A program made the position numbers and the translations under genes. This document shows, piece after piece, positions 25,436 to 33,065 of a stretch of DNA of 64,000 nt (positions within the stretch are counted from its first letter, which is position 1; every line of letters begins with the position of its first letter). Origin of the DNA: Pseudonocardia lacus. Lineage in GTDB: Bacteria > Actinomycetota > Actinomycetes > Mycobacteriales > Pseudonocardiaceae. The notes under the pieces are model-generated. The model had not been told where the DNA came from, made no database searches, and saw only the letters and a list, made by a program, of their open reading frames with translations. The stretch lies in assembly GCF_018531445.1 (NCBI RefSeq), contig NZ_JAHDTH010000010.1, forward strand, positions 1 through 64,000, read 5' to 3'.

Positions 25436-26178
25436 GTCCGGCTCCTTCGTGCGCCCCGTCCGGGGACGGCGGCGAGCAACTCGCGGGTGTAGTCGTGGCG
25501 GGGTTCGGTGAGCACCTCGGCGGTCGGGCCCTGCTCGACGACCCGGCCGCCGCGCAGGACCACGACCCGCGAGGCGACGTAGCGGACGACCGCCAGGTTG
25601 TGCGAGATGAACAGGATCGACAGCCCCAGCTCGCGGCGCAGCTCGCGGACCAGGTTGAGCACGGCCCCCTGGACCGAGACGTCCAGCGCGGAGGTGATCT
25701 CGTCGGCGATGACGGCGCGGGGGCGGGCGGCGAGCGCGCGGGCGAGCGCCACGCGCTGGCGCTGCCCGCCCGACAGCCGCGACGGCACGGCGTCCGCGCG
25801 GGCCGGGTCGAGGTGCACCAGCTCGAGCAGCCGCTGCACCTCGACCCGCCGCTCGGCGCGCGAACCGCCGGGCGGCATCGCCTCGGCCACGCTGTCCCCG
25901 ACGGTGCGACGCGGGTCGAGCGAGGAGTAGGGGTCCTGGAAGACCATCTGCAGCGGCCGGTGCCGACCCCTGAGCGGCACCGGCTCGCCGTCCATGGTGA
26001 TCCGCCCGCCGCCGAGCGGGGCCAGCCCGACGGCGGCCCGGGCGAGCGTGGACTTGCCCGACCCCGACTCGCCGACCAACCCGACGATCTCGCCGGAGGG
26101 GACCAGCAGGCTCACCCCGTCGACGGCGGTCGTGCGGCCGTAGCGGACGGTCACGTCCGCGAAGCGCAGTTCGGTCAC
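25432..26178 (-). CDS. Peptide ABC transporter ATP-binding protein (DppF/OppF type)
   Basis: A 248-residue ABC ATPase. Walker A is GESGSGKST, the Q-loop is MVFQDPYSSLDPRR (typical of OppF/DppF), the signature is LSGGQRQRVALARAL, Walker B is AVIADEITSALD and the H-loop is SHNLAVV. It would pair with the ATPase half of the fused protein encoded just upstream to drive import. GTG 26178 overlaps that gene's stop (GTGA), and its own stop overlaps the next start. It is shorter than most DppF proteins and lacks the C-terminal oligopeptide extension with its Cys residues. Confidence 0.9.
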   Translation of the reverse strand: MTELRFADVTVRYGRTTAVDGVSLLVPSGEIVGLVGESGSGKSTLARAAVGLAPLGGGRITMDGEPVPLRGRHRPLQMVFQDPYSSLDPRRTVGDSVAEAMPPGGSRAERRVEVQRLLELVHLDPARADAVPSRLSGGQRQRVALARALAARPRAVIADEITSALDVSVQGAVLNLVRELRRELGLSILFISHNLAVVRYVASRVVVLRGGRVVEQGPTAEVLTEPRHDYTRELLAAVPGRGARRSRT

Positions 26179-28139
26179 GGTGACTCCACGAGCAGGTCGA
26201 CGGCGCGTTCGGCGGGCAGCGGTTCCCCCGCGTGCCAGCAGGCCACCCGGCGTGCGGGCGCGTGCGGGTCGGACACGAGCGCCGGGTCCTGCGCCCGGCA
26301 GCGGGCGTCGGCCAGCGGGCACCGGGCGGCGTACGCGCAGCCGGCGGGCACGTCGGCCGGGTCGACGGGGCGGCCCGGGATGGTGGCGAGGGGCTCGTCC
26401 AGGTCGGTGTCCATGTCGGGCACCGCGTCGACGAGCGCGCGGGTGTAGGGGTGGCGGGCGGTGGCCAGTTCCGCGGCCGGCAGGTCCTCGACGATCCGCC
26501 CCGCGTACATCACCAGGACGCGGTCGCAGACCTCGCCGACGACCGCCACGTCGTGACTGATGAGCAGCAGCGCGACGGCGTCGCTGTCCCGGACGGCCGA
26601 GAGCAGGTCGAGCACCTGGCGCTGGACGGTGACGTCGAGCGCGGTGGTCGGCTCGTCGGCGACGATCAGCGCCGGGGTGCCCATCAGCCCCATGCCGATC
26701 ATCGCGCGCTGGCGCATGCCGCCGGAGAACTCGTGCGGGTACTGCCGGGCGCGCTCTCCCGGGTCCGGGATGCGGACCGCGTCGAGCCGGTCCACCGCGC
26801 GGGCGGCCGCCTCGCGGCGGGTCATCCCCTGGTGGTGGGTGGCGACCTCGGCCAGCTGGGCGCCGATGCGGCGGGCCGGGTTGAGCGAGGTCATCGGGTC
26901 CTGGAACACCACGGCCAGCTCGGTGCCGAGCTTGCGGCGGTCGGCCGTCGCCTGCGGGGCGCGCAGGTCGGTGCCCAGCAGGTGCAGCCGGGACGCCTCG
27001 AGCCGGGCGTCGTCGTCGAGCAGGCGGGTGACGGCCAGCGCGGTCAGCGACTTGCCGCAGCCCGACTCGCCGACGATGCCGACGGACTCGCCGCGGTGGA
27101 CGTCGAAGCTCACCCCGCGGACCGGGCGGACGGGGCCGGACGGCCCGCGGAAGCTCACCGCGAGGTCGCGGACGCCGAGCACGACGTCGTCGGCGGGGTC
27201 CGGGGCGTCCGCCGCGGCGTGGGCGGGGCCGGGCGCGGCCGTGCGCCCGGGCAGGACCCACCGCCCGCTGCCCACCGGAACGCCCAGCCCCTCGATGCCC
27301 AGCCCCTCGACCCCCAGGCCCTTGGCGACCGACTCGCCGACCAGGTTGAACGCCAGACCGGCCAGCAGCACGGCCGCGCCGGGGACGAGCGCCGCGGCCG
27401 GGTTCAGGTAGAGCGCGGAGGCGCCGTCGTAGAGCAGCCGGCCCCAGTCGAACGACGGCGACTGGACACCGAGACCGAGGAACGACAGGCCGGCGAAGGA
27501 CAGCAGGGCGGTGCCCGCGCCGATGGTGGCGTTCACGACGAGCGGTTCGGCGATGTTCGGCAGCACGTGGCGGACCAGGATCCGGCCCCGGCCGACCCCG
27601 GCGACCCGCGCGGCCGCGACGAAGTCCCGGGCGGCGACCCCGCTGACCAGGGTCTGCACCAGGCGGGCGAACCCCGGGGCCCCGGCGAGCCCGATGGCCA
27701 TCACCGCGCCCGTCGCCCCGACGCCGAAGACCACCGCGAAGAACAGCGCCAGCAGCATCCCGGGGAAGGCGACGGCGATGTTGACCGCGGCCGTGACGAG
27801 CCGACCCGCCCGCCCCCTGCCGAGCAGGAACGGCGCGGTCCCGAGCAGCAGCCCGACCACCACCGCGATCGCCACGGCCAGCAGGGCCAGCACGACCGAC
27901 AGCCGCGACGCGACCAGCACCCGCGCGGCGATGTCGCGGCCGAGGTTGTCGGTCCCGGCCCAGTGCCGCGCGGACGGGCCGGCCAGGATGTTCCCGGTGT
28001 CGACGGCCTCGGCGTCCGCGCCCCACAGCACCGGCCCGAGCACGGCCAGCGCCGCGACGACCACCAGCAGGGCGATCGCGACCAGGGCGAGGGGAGTGCG
28101 GGCGACCCGCGACCAGCGCCGCGTCGATGCGGGGGGCAC
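26175..28139 (-). CDS. Fused peptide ABC permease (DppC) and ATPase (DppD)
   Basis: A 654-residue fusion. Residues 1-290 are a DppC/OppC permease with about six membrane segments, the GTDNLGRDIAARVL motif and the EAA loop (AARVAGVGRGRILVRHVLPN). A Gly/Pro/Ala linker (about 285-320) joins it to a DppD ATPase: Walker A GESGCGKSL, VFQDPMTSLNPARR, signature FSGGMRQRAMIG, Walker B ALIVADEPTTALD, and the oligopeptide C-terminal Cys motif (CAYAARCPLADARC). GTG 28139 lies 3 bases after the upstream stop. Such permease-ATPase fusions are known in actinobacterial dipeptide systems but are not the rule. Confidence 0.9.
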   Translation of the reverse strand: MPPASTRRWSRVARTPLALVAIALLVVVAALAVLGPVLWGADAEAVDTGNILAGPSARHWAGTDNLGRDIAARVLVASRLSVVLALLAVAIAVVVGLLLGTAPFLLGRGRAGRLVTAAVNIAVAFPGMLLALFFAVVFGVGATGAVMAIGLAGAPGFARLVQTLVSGVAARDFVAAARVAGVGRGRILVRHVLPNIAEPLVVNATIGAGTALLSFAGLSFLGLGVQSPSFDWGRLLYDGASALYLNPAAALVPGAAVLLAGLAFNLVGESVAKGLGVEGLGIEGLGVPVGSGRWVLPGRTAAPGPAHAAADAPDPADDVVLGVRDLAVSFRGPSGPVRPVRGVSFDVHRGESVGIVGESGCGKSLTALAVTRLLDDDARLEASRLHLLGTDLRAPQATADRRKLGTELAVVFQDPMTSLNPARRIGAQLAEVATHHQGMTRREAAARAVDRLDAVRIPDPGERARQYPHEFSGGMRQRAMIGMGLMGTPALIVADEPTTALDVTVQRQVLDLLSAVRDSDAVALLLISHDVAVVGEVCDRVLVMYAGRIVEDLPAAELATARHPYTRALVDAVPDMDTDLDEPLATIPGRPVDPADVPAGCAYAARCPLADARCRAQDPALVSDPHAPARRVACWHAGEPLPAERAVDLLVESP

Positions 28140-28142
28140 GGC

Positions 28143-29141
28143 TCAGTCCTCCCGGATCGTCGAGCGCGGGTCGAGCAGGGCGAGCGCGACGTCGACCGCG
28201 GTGTTGGCCAGCAGCACGCCCAGGCCGTAGACCAGCACGATCGCCTGCACCACCGGGTAGTCCTTGGTGAGGATCGACTGCACGATCGTGCTGCCCAGGC
28301 CGGGCCAGGCGAAGACGTTCTCGACCAGCACCGTGCCGGCGACCATCGAGCCCAGCAGCAGACCGCCCAGCGTCAGCGCCGCGGTGACGGCGTTGGGGAG
28401 GGCGTGGCCGAGGTACACCGTGCGCGCCGGGAGGCGCTTGGCGCGCGCGGTGCGCACGTAGTCGGCCTCCAGCACGGCGACCATCTCGACCCGCACGATG
28501 CGGGCGAGGATCGCCGCGGGCCCGACGGCCAGGGCGATCACCGGCAGCACGTAGGCCGCCGGGGTGTCGTTGCCGGCGCCGGGCAGCCAGCCGAGCCCCA
28601 CCCCGAACACCGAGACCAGCCCGACCCCGATCAGGAAGTCCGGGACGGTCGCCACGACGATGCTGCCGGTGGTGAACGCGAGCTCGGTGCGCCGCCCGTG
28701 CCCGCGGCGGGTCAGCACGCCCATGGCCACGCCCAGCGGGATCGCCACGGCGACGGCCGCGAGGAACGCCAGCACGGCCAGCTCCAGCGTGGCCGGCAGC
28801 CGTTGCGCGACGATGCCCGAGACGGGCAGCTGCGACGACAGCGAGGTGCCCAGGTCGCCGGTGAACAGCCCCTCCAGGTACCGCAGGTACTGGGTGAGCA
28901 GCGGGTCGTCGAGCCCGAGCGCCTGGCGGCGGGCCGCGACGAGCTCGGCGGGCGCGGTGGGGCCGAGCGCGCCGCGGACCGGGTCGCCCGGGATCAGGTG
29001 GATCATCGCGAAGGACGCGGTGACCAGCACGAACAGCGAGACCAGCAGCCGGCCGACGCGGCGGGCGCCGAACCGCAGCCACGGGCTCGGCTCACGGCGC
29101 CGATCCGTCGGCGGGGGAGGGGCGTTCACGGTGGCCGTCAT
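28143..29141 (-). CDS. Peptide ABC transporter permease (DppB type)
   Basis: A 332-residue permease with six membrane segments. It has the DppB features IHLIPGDPVRGALG after helix 1, a long first loop ending in LGTSLSSQLPV, and the EAA loop with DYVRTARAKRLPARTVYLGHALPN. It forms the membrane channel together with the permease half of the next gene. ATG 29141 is 6 bases after the binding-protein stop, so it is in the same transcript. Confidence 0.9.
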   Translation of the reverse strand: MTATVNAPPPPTDRRREPSPWLRFGARRVGRLLVSLFVLVTASFAMIHLIPGDPVRGALGPTAPAELVAARRQALGLDDPLLTQYLRYLEGLFTGDLGTSLSSQLPVSGIVAQRLPATLELAVLAFLAAVAVAIPLGVAMGVLTRRGHGRRTELAFTTGSIVVATVPDFLIGVGLVSVFGVGLGWLPGAGNDTPAAYVLPVIALAVGPAAILARIVRVEMVAVLEADYVRTARAKRLPARTVYLGHALPNAVTAALTLGGLLLGSMVAGTVLVENVFAWPGLGSTIVQSILTKDYPVVQAIVLVYGLGVLLANTAVDVALALLDPRSTIRED

Positions 29142-29147
29142 GGCGCG

Positions 29148-30737
29148 CTAGTCCGCCGTCATCCGGATGCTCGTCGGGACCAGCTGCCCCGGCGTCGCGA
29201 ACTCCGCGCCCTTGCCGAAGGTCCGCGCGGAGACGGCCGCGAACGGCACGATGTCGGCGTTCGCGATGAGCCCGGCCTCGGCGTCCAGCCAGGCGGCACA
29301 GCCCTCCTCCGGGGTCAGCGCTGACGCGGCCGACACGGCGGCGTCGTAGGCGGGGTCGGCGATGGCGGAGAAGTTGGTGCCGTCGGGGGCCGGCGGCCCG
29401 GACAGGAACGGCACGAGCTGGTCGGGGGTGCTGACGTTGAGCGTGACCCAGGCGACGTCCCAGTCGCCCGCGCCGAAGATGGTCCCGGTCAGCGTCGTCT
29501 CGTTCTGGGCCTGCGCGGTGGCCGCCACCCCGATCGCCTTCCACTGCTGCACCGCGAGCTCGGCGGCCGCGTCGCCGCTGCTGCCGAGGTTGTTCTGGTA
29601 GAGGAAGACCAGCGACAGCGGGCGCCCGGCCTTGCTGCGCACGCCGTCGGCGCCGAGCGTCCAGCCCGCCTGGTCGAGCAGCGCGCCCGCGGCGGCCGGG
29701 TCGGTGGTGGGCAGCGCGCCGGAGACCGAGTCGCCGGGGCACCCGACCGGCGCGTTCATGGCCAGTGTCGTGGCCGGGACGCCCCGCCCGGCGGTGACGA
29801 CCTTCTGCAGCTCGGCCAGGTCGAGCGCCCGGGTGAGCGCCATGCGGACGGCGGGGTCGTCGGTGACCCGCCCGGGCGCGTGGTTGTACCACTGCTCCCC
29901 GGCCATGGCCGGGGTCTCGGCGACGAACAGCCCGGCCCCCGCGAGCCGTTCGGAGTCCGGCCCGGCGACCTGGGCGGCGTTCAGGCCGCCGGACAGCAGC
30001 AGGTTGGCCGCGGTCGTCTCGTTCTCCACGACCTTCATCACGACGGTCTCCGGCGTCCCCGGGGCCGCGGTCGTGGCGCCCTCGGGGCCCCACGCGTACC
30101 CCTGGCGCTTGGTGTAGGTGTAGCTGTCGCCGGGTGCGGCCTGCGTGAGCGCGAACGGCCCGGTGCCCGCGGTGGCGGTCTGCAGGGTGGACCGGTCGGC
30201 CAGGCCGCTGGGGCAGACCATCGGCAGGCCCGCCAGCCCGTTGAGCACGAACGGTGACGGCGAGGCCAGCGTGATCGTCACGGTGCGCGCGGCGTCGTCG
30301 GCCTGCGCCGTGGCACCCGGCGGGAAGAAGGTCCCCAGGAACGGGCTCTTGCTCTCCGGGTCGCCGACGAACGCCAGGTTGTCGGCCGCGACCGAGGCGG
30401 TGAACGGCGTCCCGTCCGAGCAGGTGATGCCCTCGTGGAGCGTGAGCGTCACCGTCGTGCCCTCGACCTGCCAGCTCTCCGCCAGCGCCGACCTGATCTC
30501 GCCGGTGTCGCCGTCGACGCTGACCAGCGGGTCGTAGGCGAACTGGGTGACGGTGAACAGCGAGGTGCCCGCACCCATCTGCGGGTCGAGGTTGCCCGGG
30601 TCCGAGGACAGCCCGAGGGTGAAGGTGCCGCCCTCGACGACGCCCCCGCCCGCGGCGGAGGACCCGCTGGAGCATCCGGCGAGTGCGACGACCAGGCAGG
30701 CGCTCAGGCCGAACCGGCCCGCGGTGGACAGCTTCAT
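29148..30737 (-). CDS. Peptide-binding lipoprotein (SBP family 5)
   Basis: A 529-residue extracytoplasmic solute-binding protein. The signal peptide ends in the lipobox LAGC (Cys22), so it should be a lipoprotein on the outer face of the membrane. It contains the family 5 features DPQMGAGTSLF near the start, ADNLAFV and VRMALTRALDLAELQKVV. Members bind di- or oligopeptides, nickel or similar ligands; the operon favours peptides. It lies between the beta-lactamase-fold peptidase gene (27-base gap) and the permease gene. Confidence 0.9.
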   Translation of the reverse strand: MKLSTAGRFGLSACLVVALAGCSSGSSAAGGGVVEGGTFTLGLSSDPGNLDPQMGAGTSLFTVTQFAYDPLVSVDGDTGEIRSALAESWQVEGTTVTLTLHEGITCSDGTPFTASVAADNLAFVGDPESKSPFLGTFFPPGATAQADDAARTVTITLASPSPFVLNGLAGLPMVCPSGLADRSTLQTATAGTGPFALTQAAPGDSYTYTKRQGYAWGPEGATTAAPGTPETVVMKVVENETTAANLLLSGGLNAAQVAGPDSERLAGAGLFVAETPAMAGEQWYNHAPGRVTDDPAVRMALTRALDLAELQKVVTAGRGVPATTLAMNAPVGCPGDSVSGALPTTDPAAAGALLDQAGWTLGADGVRSKAGRPLSLVFLYQNNLGSSGDAAAELAVQQWKAIGVAATAQAQNETTLTGTIFGAGDWDVAWVTLNVSTPDQLVPFLSGPPAPDGTNFSAIADPAYDAAVSAASALTPEEGCAAWLDAEAGLIANADIVPFAAVSARTFGKGAEFATPGQLVPTSIRMTAD

Positions 30738-30764
30738 GGGGTCATCCGTTCCGGTGGGGGCGGT

Positions 30765-32153
30765 TCAGGCGCCTGCGCGCCGGATGGCGCGGCCGAGGTG
30801 CAGGTAGAGGGCGTGACCGGTGCCGTCGTCACCGAGGAACACGTGCGGCATGTGCATGCCGCGGTCGGCCCGGAGGGGGATCAGCGCGTCGTCGCGGTGG
30901 GCGACCAGTTCGGTGCGCTCGACCCGCCCGCCCATCTCCACGAGCGCGCCCTTGGGCACCTGGTCGATCCAGATGCGGCCGTCGGCGTCCTGGCTGACGG
31001 TGAGGTCGAAGACCTCCGCCGAGTAGGTGCCGGTGAACCGCTCGGCGTCGATCCGCGGCGGCTGCGCGGGCGGGGCCGGCAGCGCGGGCAGCGCGATGCC
31101 GCCGAGCGCGGCGAGGGCGTGCCCGACCACGTCGCGGTAGAGGGAGATGGCGTCGCCGCCGTTGGTCAGCAGCGCCACCGCCAGGCCCGCCTCCGGCACC
31201 ATCCGCAGGAAGGCGGCCTGCCCGATGGTGTTGCCGTCGTGGCCGACGACCACCCCGCCGGGGTTGTCGAACCGCTCGAACCCCAGCCCCCACGAGGACC
31301 CCATGAGGCCGAGGTCGGGCAGGTCGACCTCGCGGGCCCGCATCCGGGCGGCCGTCCCCGGCGCCAGCACCTGGCCGCCGTCGGGCGCGCGGCCGTCGTC
31401 GAGGTGCATGCGCGCGAACCCGACGAGGTCGCGCGGGCGCATCGCCAGCATCGAGCCGGCCGGCGCGTTGGACCGGGCCATCGCCCACACCGGCGCCGGG
31501 ACGACCGCCGCGCCGGGCTCGGGCTCGACGTGCCCGACCGCGGCCCGGAACATGATCGCCTCGATCGCGCCCGTCGCCGCGTGGGTGAGGCCCAGCGGGG
31601 CGATGAGGCGCTCGCGCAGGCACGTGTCGAAGGGCTTGCCCCGCAGCACCTCGACGAGCCGGCCCAGCACGCAGTAGCCGGCGTTGTTGTAGGAGAACTG
31701 CGCACCGGGCGCGAACAGCTGCGGCACCTCCCGCAGGGCCGCGACCAGCTTCTCGACGCAGTCGTCGCCCGTCCCGGTGTCGGTGAAGATGTCGCCCTCG
31801 AACCCGGCGGTGTGGCTGAGCAGGTGCCGCACGGTGATCCGCGCGGCGGCGTCGGCGTCGGCGATCCGGAACTCGGGCAGGTGGACCCGGACCGGGTCGT
31901 CGAGCGCGATGACGCCCTCGTCCACCAGTTGCATGACCAGCGAGGCCGTCCACAGCTTGGTGACCGACCCGATCTGGAACACCGAGTCCGCGGTCGCCTC
32001 CACCCCGGTCGCCCTGCTGAGCACCCCGGCGGCCCCGTCGACCACCTCGCCACCGGACAGCACGGCCCACGCGGCCCCCGGTACGTCGTACTCGCGCAGC
32101 AGCCGCGGGACCCGCTCGTCGAGCCAGGACCGGACCGCGTCGAGGGTGCTCAT
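30765..32153 (-). CDS. Beta-lactamase-fold serine peptidase, first gene of the peptide operon
   Basis: A 462-residue class C beta-lactamase/D-aminopeptidase-like protein. Ser63-x-x-Lys66 lies in IGSVTKLWT, the second motif is SYNNAGY and the third is VVGHDGNT. A small beta-rich C-terminal domain follows (about 350-462). It is a clear paralogue of the C-terminal half of the fused S9 protein in the same operon (both have FEGDIFTDTGTGDDC-like text and the same C-terminal domain). No signal peptide is visible. A role in cutting D-amino-acyl or peptidoglycan-like peptides is inferred. Confidence 0.85.
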   Translation of the reverse strand: MSTLDAVRSWLDERVPRLLREYDVPGAAWAVLSGGEVVDGAAGVLSRATGVEATADSVFQIGSVTKLWTASLVMQLVDEGVIALDDPVRVHLPEFRIADADAAARITVRHLLSHTAGFEGDIFTDTGTGDDCVEKLVAALREVPQLFAPGAQFSYNNAGYCVLGRLVEVLRGKPFDTCLRERLIAPLGLTHAATGAIEAIMFRAAVGHVEPEPGAAVVPAPVWAMARSNAPAGSMLAMRPRDLVGFARMHLDDGRAPDGGQVLAPGTAARMRAREVDLPDLGLMGSSWGLGFERFDNPGGVVVGHDGNTIGQAAFLRMVPEAGLAVALLTNGGDAISLYRDVVGHALAALGGIALPALPAPPAQPPRIDAERFTGTYSAEVFDLTVSQDADGRIWIDQVPKGALVEMGGRVERTELVAHRDDALIPLRADRGMHMPHVFLGDDGTGHALYLHLGRAIRRAGA

Positions 32154-32161
32154 GGGCGAGC

Positions 32162-32167
32162 AGGCTA
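32162..32167 (-). promoter_or_regulatory. Putative -10 element for the nine-gene peptide operon
   Basis: Read on the minus strand, TAGCCT ends 8 bases before the ATG at 32153, which would give a leaderless or very short leader. No good -35 was seen. It is the only promoter-like hexamer noted close to the operon start. Confidence 0.35.
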
Positions 32168-32268
32168 TGAACGATGGGCGCGACTGTGTTCGTCGTCACC
32201 GACAACTCCGTGGCGGTGTGTTGGTCGGGGTCGACGAGGTGGAGGTGGGCGTCCGGCGAGACCGCTTC

Positions 32269-32898
32269 CTAGGTCGGGGGCAACTCGGCTCTGTGCTCGG
32301 GACACAGCAGGGCGACGGCGTAGGCGATCAGCCCTCCACCGTCCCGGGCCTCGTAGCCCTCGTCGACGACGAGCCGGCGCACGACTTCGCGCCAGGGCTC
32401 GCCGCGATCGAACAGCGAGCAGACGTACTGGCCCGCCGCGTGGTCCAAGGTCTCGCCACGGGAGAAACCGCTGTCACCCATCATGTCGAGGTACATCTGC
32501 TGGGCGACCTCCCGCGCGGCCGGGCTGAGGACGTCGTCGGCATCCGGCGCGGCGGACGCCGGTCGCAGGGTGAGGGTGATCAGGTCGGTTTGCCGCACCG
32601 ACGTGCCGGCCGGCGGGTGTTGCGACCCGACTCGGCTCTCGCGGGATGCGGCCGCGGGCACGTACTCGATGTTCCGAGCCCCGAGTTCGGAGGCCAGCCG
32701 ACCCTGCGCGGCCGAGCCGCTGAGTCCCGTCACGTCCGGCATCGTGAACGACTCGACGGGAAGGACGGTGTGGGTCGGCGAAGCCGTGCCGGGTGGCGGG
32801 TTGATGTCGGTGGCTTCGGCGCCGGCAACGTCGTCGCCGCACCCGGCGATCAGCAGCAGCATGATCAGGGCGATGGCGGTACTCGCAGCGCGCCTCAT
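32269..32898 (-). CDS. PASTA plus DUF732 lipoprotein
   Basis: A 209-residue predicted lipoprotein. The signal ends in LLLIAGC. Residues about 50-115 form one PASTA domain (MPDVTGLSGSAAQGRLASEL; HPPAGTSVRQTDLITLTL). Residues 120-205 look like DUF732, a domain common in mycobacteria and relatives, with paired Cys (QYVCSLF and ALLCPEH). PASTA domains bind muropeptides or beta-lactams on Ser/Thr kinases; here no kinase is attached, so it may be a stand-alone cell-wall binder. GAGGAGG precedes ATG 32898. It lies 115 bases upstream of the peptide operon on the same strand. Confidence 0.75.
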   Translation of the reverse strand: MRRAASTAIALIMLLLIAGCGDDVAGAEATDINPPPGTASPTHTVLPVESFTMPDVTGLSGSAAQGRLASELGARNIEYVPAAASRESRVGSQHPPAGTSVRQTDLITLTLRPASAAPDADDVLSPAAREVAQQMYLDMMGDSGFSRGETLDHAAGQYVCSLFDRGEPWREVVRRLVVDEGYEARDGGGLIAYAVALLCPEHRAELPPT

Positions 32899-32958
32899 CA
32901 CGACCTCCTCGCCGACCTGATCTGGCTGCGAATCGGCTCCTCGGCCTCCGTCGTTACT

Positions 32959-32984
32959 CTCGCCGGCTCCTCGCAGCCGGCGAG
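32959..32984 (-). terminator. Hairpin after the second PucR gene
   Basis: CTCGCCGGCT (32959-32968), a 6-base loop and AGCCGGCGAG (32975-32984) form a perfect 10-bp stem, about 80 bases past the PucR stop and before the lipoprotein gene. There is no U-tract, so it may terminate or only stabilise the mRNA. Confidence 0.45.
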
Positions 32985-33065
32985 GCCGTGACCCAACGCC
33001 CGCGGATCGGCTGGCACCACCGACGGGTTGTTCCGGGGGGAGCGGCAACATCGGTCTGGCAGCCG

